DNA of 64,000 nucleotides from Sphagnum compactum (taxonomy: Eukaryota; Bryophyta; Sphagnopsida; Sphagnales). The translations under genes were made by a program, and so were the position numbers. This document shows positions 58,616 to 64,000 of this stretch, in pieces; the first letter of the stretch is position 1; every line of letters begins with the position of its first letter. The DNA lies in NCBI GenBank assembly GCA_965153455.1, contig OZ234499.1:9358271-9422270 (forward strand). Reading direction: 5' to 3'. Below the pieces are notes generated by a model. That model searched no databases. It saw only the letters and a program-made list of their open reading frames with translations, and was not told where the DNA came from.

Positions 58616-61600
58616 GAGTGATCCCCATCAAATGAGGTCTTTAGGTGCATAGTGATCTTAGCCCAAACTATGTAAGTTTTATCCTTGTGATATGTGTGTG
58701 TGGTGTCAAAAATTTGTTTATGTAATCTACTTTTGTGCTAGATCAAAAGGATTTATTCAAAAAAACCTTTGATAGGTCTAGACCTTTTCAAATTACAAGA
58801 ACATTTTTAGATTACGATATGTCCCTAGAGAGTTGAATGAGACAATTCTATGAACTTGAATGGGTGGTCCCATTTTACGAAATGTCCCATCTAGGTTTGG
58901 CATGTTTGACAATCAATTGTAGAAAAAGTTAGGGACCATTCTTGAGTTTCTAGAGAAAGCCAATCACTTGAAAAATAAAAAAGGGTTAATTAGAATGTAA
59001 TGCAATATGCTTGAAAATCCAATGATGCTATCTGTCAACCCAACATTGGTTGTAACGTCAATCTAGTTGACAATGTGCAATATGCTTGAAAATCTCATCT
59101 TGTTGTCCCACCCAACATTGGTTGTAATATAAATGTAGGTTATGGTGCAATGTGTTTGAAAATCCGATCTTGTTCCCTCAATTAATAATGAGTAGCATTG
59201 ATGATTAGCCAATAAAAAATCTAGACCTTTGAAGTTTCACAATTAATCTTTATTTCTTACAACATATTTCAAGTGCATTATCCATAGATTTTTTTTTTCA
59301 TGAAAGTATTGTTAAACAATGGTTGCCTTTCGATTTGGTTTGTGGATTATGAGCCTTACTAACACAACCACTTGTAGTTGTTCCAATTAAATCTAACGTT
59401 TTCACAAGTGGGTGGGTGTTAATGAAGGTTATATTTGGTTTTCGATGCTTTTAAAGGTGTAAGGGAAATATTACATCCATGAATTTGTTAGTATTCTATT
59501 GTCTTAGTATATTATTGATACACTTTTAGTGAATTTAGGTGTAAAAATTTCACCTTTAGCATTTAAGCTCTAATTGTTTTAAGAAAACTTCATACCATTT
59601 TTAATTAATGATGACAAGTTGGAATTCCAAAAATTTTGGTAGAATTTGACATAGATGGCAAGACCTATTTCTTTAGTAGGTTTTTCAAAATTTTGGAATT
59701 TTCTAAACAATTCTTGAAACCCATCCAGTCCTTGTATAATTAATCGTTGGATTAATGAGGTAGGTGATTAGAATAAAAATGTAAGATTGTCATAGACAAA
59801 CATCCTGAAAAGCAAATTGGCAACATGTGTTTGCAAATAACTTTTTTGTAGTAATAATTGGACGATCACCCATAGAAAGTTCAATATTCCAACAATGTTG
59901 AGACAAAAAATAGACGAAATGTCAAACAATAAACGTAACAAATAGTCACATGTTATTATTAAATCTTAAAAGGAAGGAAGAAAACAACATTAGGAATATT
60001 TGGCCTCATAGATCATAGTGTAACCAAAACTCATAAGTGCAAAAATTCAAAACTTTGACAAAAAAATGCAAACAATGTATTTAGTTTTGTGATAAAGTGG
60101 AAGTAAATTCATAAGACCTTACAACCAACAATAGTGGTTGTCACCAAAATTTTAGGGTTGTGGAAAATGTAGGTTTTTTCATTTTCATAACAACATTTGT
60201 AAAACCTATAAGAACAATTAATAGTGATGGACTCAAATTTTAAATAAATCACCAAAGTATGAATATTGGCAATTAGAAGGAAATGTATTTGGGAAATGAC
60301 GTTCTCGTCAATCCAATTGAATGCGCATTGTTTCCAATTCATCTAAACTTTTTCTCAAGACATGATCAACATTGAGTTGAATTCAAAATTTAAATTGTGA
60401 CCAACATTCCTCCTTAGATTTTAATACAAAGATGTGGTGATAACATTTTATAATATTTCCATAAACGACATTGATGGTTGAAATTCTTAAGTTTTATGAA
60501 GATATGAAAATTATTCTTGGGTTTTGTAACAAATCTTTGTCATTATTAAGATGTACACCTTGAGATTTTGTGTGTTTAAACATCTTGTAACTAGTTTTCC
60601 AATTAGTTTAAGTTTCCTTCATTTGGAGATCTGAAATTTATGGTGGATGTAGTTTACAATTTGTGTTTCAATTAAAATAAAGTTTGCTACATTCATATTT
60701 AAGGAGAGGAAATGACACGGCTTGTAGTGGGAGGAGGTCATGTTGCTACTTATGTATGCAAAATATTACACATGGGTCCTTACGCCATTGGTAAATGTGT
60801 GACCAATTTCGAAGCTTTAAGGGATACAACTTTTTAGAAAATCTTTTCCAATTTCTACAAAACACAACTTTTAGAAAATCCAATTGTGATTTAAAAAATA
60901 AATTTATTTTATTCTTGATAAAAGAAATCACTCTAAATTCAATGATTTTTATTTTTTTGTTTTGAAATTTGTGAAACAACAAAAACACACATGCCTCATC
61001 GAGGGAGTTCATTTCATTTTATTTCAAATGATGTGCCAGAAAAAGGTGCCACTTATTGAAAAGAATGAATTTTAATATGAAAATAAGTTGCCTATAATTC
61101 AATATGAGAATATATTTAGAATATAATTAAAATAGTTAATTATTTCATAGCATATTAAAAAATACCCTTTTCTCTCAAATGCTTTAAAAATATACAAGGA
61201 GTTACTTCAAAAAAACTTTTGAATAGTACCACAAATGTAGCGAAGGGCCACATGGTTTAAAAGGGTTAAGGTGTGGTCACAAAATAAAACATATACATCA
61301 ATCTTAATATATACATTGTTGCACACATACCTCAACCAAATTCCATTAAAACAAAATCTCCCATGTGGATTCATTATTGTAGTACCTTTGGTAGTTTGAC
61401 ACATGCTATTGAATAAATAATAACTTTTGAAAATTCAGTTTTGAAAAATAAAATACTTCCAAAAATTCAATATTTTCCTTCACAAAACTTTGTTATTAGA
61501 AAAAAAAAAAAAAAAAAAAAAAAACCTTTGAAAATTTCAACATTTCTGAAAATAATATAATTAGTGTTGAAGCTGCCAAGGTAGTAGGGTATTCATTTGG

Positions 61601-61927
61601 TTGAAGCCTTGAGAACCCATGGATATGCCTAACACATTGCATGTGCCTATAAATCCATAATTAGAGCTTGGGATAATATATGTGGAATAACATAATTGCA
61701 TTAAATTCTAAATGCATTCATTGTCCTTTAAAAATTCATATAAAATTAACACTTCACTCTTATGAACAATTGAATAACATGACCTAAAAAACACACACAA
61801 AGAACATCCAATAATGAATCAAACTTAAAAGCTTTTTATGTAAGCTCACAAGGACAGCTCAAGGTCCAAGGGTTGCAATGAAGAAAGAGAATGAGGCCTT
61901 AGTTAAATTCAACTCTTCACATCTTAA
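58616..61927. other. AT-rich intergenic DNA
   Basis: It contains a 70-75-bp repeat (59001-59180, listed separately) and a 25-base A run at 61500-61524. Open frames at 60109-60342, 60746-61012 and 61207-61404 are low in complexity and show no domain. Confidence 0.45.
59001..59180. repeat. 70-75-bp tandem repeat, about 2.5 copies
   Basis: TGCAATATGCTTGAAAATC starts at 59001 and 59076, and a variant TGCAATGTGTTTGAAAATC starts at 59146. CCCAACATTGGTTGTAA occurs in the first two units. Confidence 0.85.
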
Positions 61928-62090
61928 GGCCCACTTTACAGCAAGAGTCAAGACTGAAAAAGAAAATTATTTAATTAATCTACCATTTTATGGATGGCCA
62001 TGATTTGGCCCCAGGGTAGAAAAATGATACCTATAAACTTGGCAAGCCAATTTGCAACTCTTGGGCCAATATTGCTACATAAAATAATGT
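61928..62090 (-). mobile_element. partial MITE related to 62778-63160, inverted
   Basis: GGCCCACTTTACAGCAAGAG preceded by TAA matches the right-end terminus of the MITE at 62778-63160. Inner phrases (ATACCTATAAA, CCAATTTGCAACTCTTGGG) follow in the same order as in the reverse complement of that element. The other end is not found. Confidence 0.6.
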
Positions 62091-62774
62091 TGTTTTTGAT
62101 AAAATTCACACTATAGGATCAAAGTAAAACCTTAAACCAAATCTTATATCTTTCATTTCTTCTTTTTCAGTTAATCTCTCTTCGTTTTTTTCTCTTTTTG
62201 TGGAGCTTCATTGCTTGTTTGTGAGTGATGGAGAGAGTTTCGATTTTTTCTACTTGGGATATGGCCGTGAAAAACACAAGAATTACAAAAATCGTGTGTC
62301 TATGCCCATCCATGGTGGTCTAACTTTTAGGGTTTAATTTTAAAAAGGAAAAAAAAATATGAGAAAAAAATGATATGAAAAAATAAATAAAATGAAAGCA
62401 TATGAGAGGTTGAACCCTTAGTCCTTACTTTTCAAGCCCAAGAGCAAACATAAGTATCCTAGATACTAGGACTCATTAAACTTGAAAAGCCTAGTCTCTA
62501 GTTTCCAACTGGGAAAAACATACTAAAGATAAAACTAAAGGAATTGGACTAAGAATTTTTGGCTATGAAATGTTTTTTTGTATTAAAAATATTTGGCTAT
62601 TTATGAATAATCATCATGCCAAACAGTAGTAACAACACTTTGGGCATGTAATGGACACTAGGACTAGTGGCAATCATCCCTAAAGGGATTTATCATTGGC
62701 ATTAGAAAATTGGAAAACTCCCAAAACAGTAGAATATTTGGCAGAAAAACCTGACTTAACACTAGGAACCTGTG
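62091..62774. other. intergenic, no recognised gene
   Basis: AT-rich sequence with T-runs near 62155-62200 and no open frame of interest. Confidence 0.4.
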
Positions 62775-62777
62775 TAA

Positions 62778-63160
62778 GGCCCGCTTTACACTAGGCGTCA
62801 GGGCTGAAAAAGAACTTGGGACCAACTTTGAGCCTTTTTGGGCTTGTTGTTTGGCCCCAAGTTACTAATAAATGCTAGAACATTGACGTCAGGATATTAA
62901 TAATAAATGCTGGAACATTGGCCCCAAGGGTTGCAAATTGGTTTCCGAAATTGGATGGTATCCTTTTTCAAGCCTTGGGGCCAATACAAAGGCCATAAAG
63001 TTCAGCATTTATAGGTATCTTTGGGCAGATTGAAAATATTTTCTCTAGTTCAGCCTTGACTCCTAGTGTTAAAGGCTTTGGGGCTGAATTCAACTTTTGC
63101 ATCAATAGGAATGCGTGATTTGAGTTGAACATTTGCTTGACTCCTAGTGTAAAGTGGGCC
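62778..63160. mobile_element. PIF/Harbinger-type MITE with TAA target duplications
   Basis: The left end GGCCCGCTTTACACTAGG and the right end CCTAGTGTAAAGTGGGCC are inverted with one mismatch over 18 bases and weaker matching further in. TAA at 62775-62777 and TAA at 63161-63163 flank it. A GGCC-starting inverted repeat with a 3-bp TAA/TTA duplication is the mark of PIF/Harbinger (Tourist-like) MITEs. A second ACTCCTAGTGTTAAAGGC terminus-like copy lies inside near 63060, suggesting a nested or rearranged end. It has no coding capacity. Confidence 0.75.
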
Positions 63161-63163
63161 TAA

Positions 63164-63750
63164 ATGTGATGATCTCTTTTTTGGGGCGTAATAAAATTTA
63201 GCCAAATTTGCAAGAATCTGTATTTTTTTTAAAAATTGTTTTAAAAAAATTTGGATGAAAATTTGCACCAGTTCACCAGAAAAAGAAAGAAAAAGGTTGA
63301 TGGTGTTATACCAATTGTCTGCTACACTTATACTTAAAGTCCCTTTTTCATCTTTATGTGTTGGGCTGGGAAAGAACTAGCACGCTACATTGGATACTGG
63401 TAGAGGCCCAAATAGAGGGAGGTGTGGGCTTAGCTACTCTTATGAAATTCTTGCAAGCAGTAGTGTCATTAATGGAAGTGGAAGGCGTCAGAAATGAAAG
63501 ACCATAGTAAATGAATACCTAGTGGAATAATAGCCCATTAACTTTAGCCATGATGTGGGTAGAGGGGTGCTGGTGACCAACAACGTCATAAATACACAGC
63601 AAAATTTTTATTTTTTTTGTATACTTGGGAAAAGCTGCCGATGACACACTATTCGTTGAAAAGTACCTACCTGATCACATCGTCGGTGAATGCCTGACTG
63701 ACGTAGGCACCTACCTACTTATTACCTATGTAAGCGTCCTTATGATATGA
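63164..63750. other. intergenic, no recognised gene
   Basis: I see only short frames and unremarkable sequence in this stretch. Confidence 0.4.
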
Positions 63751-63789
63751 TAGCCTAGCCTAGCCTAGCCTAGCCTAGCCTAGCCTAGC
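63751..63789. repeat. microsatellite (TAGCC)n
   Basis: Seven complete TAGCC units and a partial one, uninterrupted. Confidence 0.97.
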
Positions 63790-63904
63790 ACTGCATCCTG
63801 ACAGGGATTACCCAAGTGAACCACTTCAAGCGCCCAAGTGAGGCTGAAAATTTCAAATTTTGTGACTGTCATGTTTTGAGAAGTTTGAAAGAACAATTGG
63901 ATCC

Positions 63905-64000
63905 CTTCTTCAGTTTGGTAGTGGTGATCCCAAAGTGATGAAACCCTGGCAAACTCCATTAAACAAAGCACCCAGCACCACAAAGCAAAAAGCCAAGGGG
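63905..64000 (-). repeat. dispersed repeat copy B, running off the window edge
   Basis: GATGAAACCCTGGCAAACTC and CATTAAACAAAGCACCCAGC match copy A at 21325-21463. The shared - strand frame is CWVLCLMEFARVSS. It continues beyond the window. Confidence 0.55.

Overview
The window is nuclear DNA from a land plant with a large, repeat-filled genome. Two plant-type genes sit in one island, and the rest is mostly AT-rich, CpG-poor DNA made of decayed transposons, solo LTRs and tandem repeats. No bacterial, viral or organellar gene organisation is visible. A gymnosperm, fern or other non-angiosperm with slow repeat removal would fit, but the species cannot be fixed from the sequence.

Layout. Positions 1-6.3 kb hold an unrecognised short ORF, a solo LTR with a 5-bp target-site duplication (1418-2333) and the decayed C-terminal part of a LINE-like element (5319-6283). 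Positions 6.3-19.7 kb are the gene island. It contains a 136-nt foldback, a CpG-richer 5' region, an uninterrupted ALIS/CDC50 flippase-subunit gene on the + strand (8906-9979), a miRNA-precursor-like hairpin (12138-12242), a 71-bp tandem repeat, a 93-aa unknown ORF, and an AP2/ERF transcription factor on the - strand (18253-17762) with long CT/GA tracts upstream. The two clear genes converge on a roughly 7.8-kb intergenic stretch. They show no obvious functional link: one is a membrane trafficking/lipid transport subunit, the other a DNA-binding regulator.

Positions 19.8-49.8 kb are mostly decayed repeats: a 294-bp tandem duplication, LTR-like fragments, a 106-nt near-perfect foldback (33980-34085), a broken hAT-type transposase with a Ser-rich and 12-residue-repeat N terminus (about 35001-37640), a perfect 86-bp triplication, hairpin repeats, an LTR with an adjacent initiator-tRNA primer binding site on the - strand (47984-48817), and a 24-bp minisatellite. 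Positions 50.1-54.3 kb hold the clearest nested structure: a 3.2-kb CACTA transposon with 3-bp TTA duplications, inserted into the integrase region of a decayed Ty3/gypsy element. This CACTA carries a satellite-like array with a period of about 180 bp and a 361-bp dimeric higher order. Positions 54.4-64 kb hold related LTR-like repeats, a TIR foldback with an 8-bp duplication, and a PIF/Harbinger-type MITE with TAA duplications plus a partial inverted relative.

Only the ALIS gene and the AP2/ERF gene are confident protein-coding genes. The most unusual signals are the satellite-like array inside the CACTA element and the several long hairpins that could be small-RNA sources or young foldback elements.
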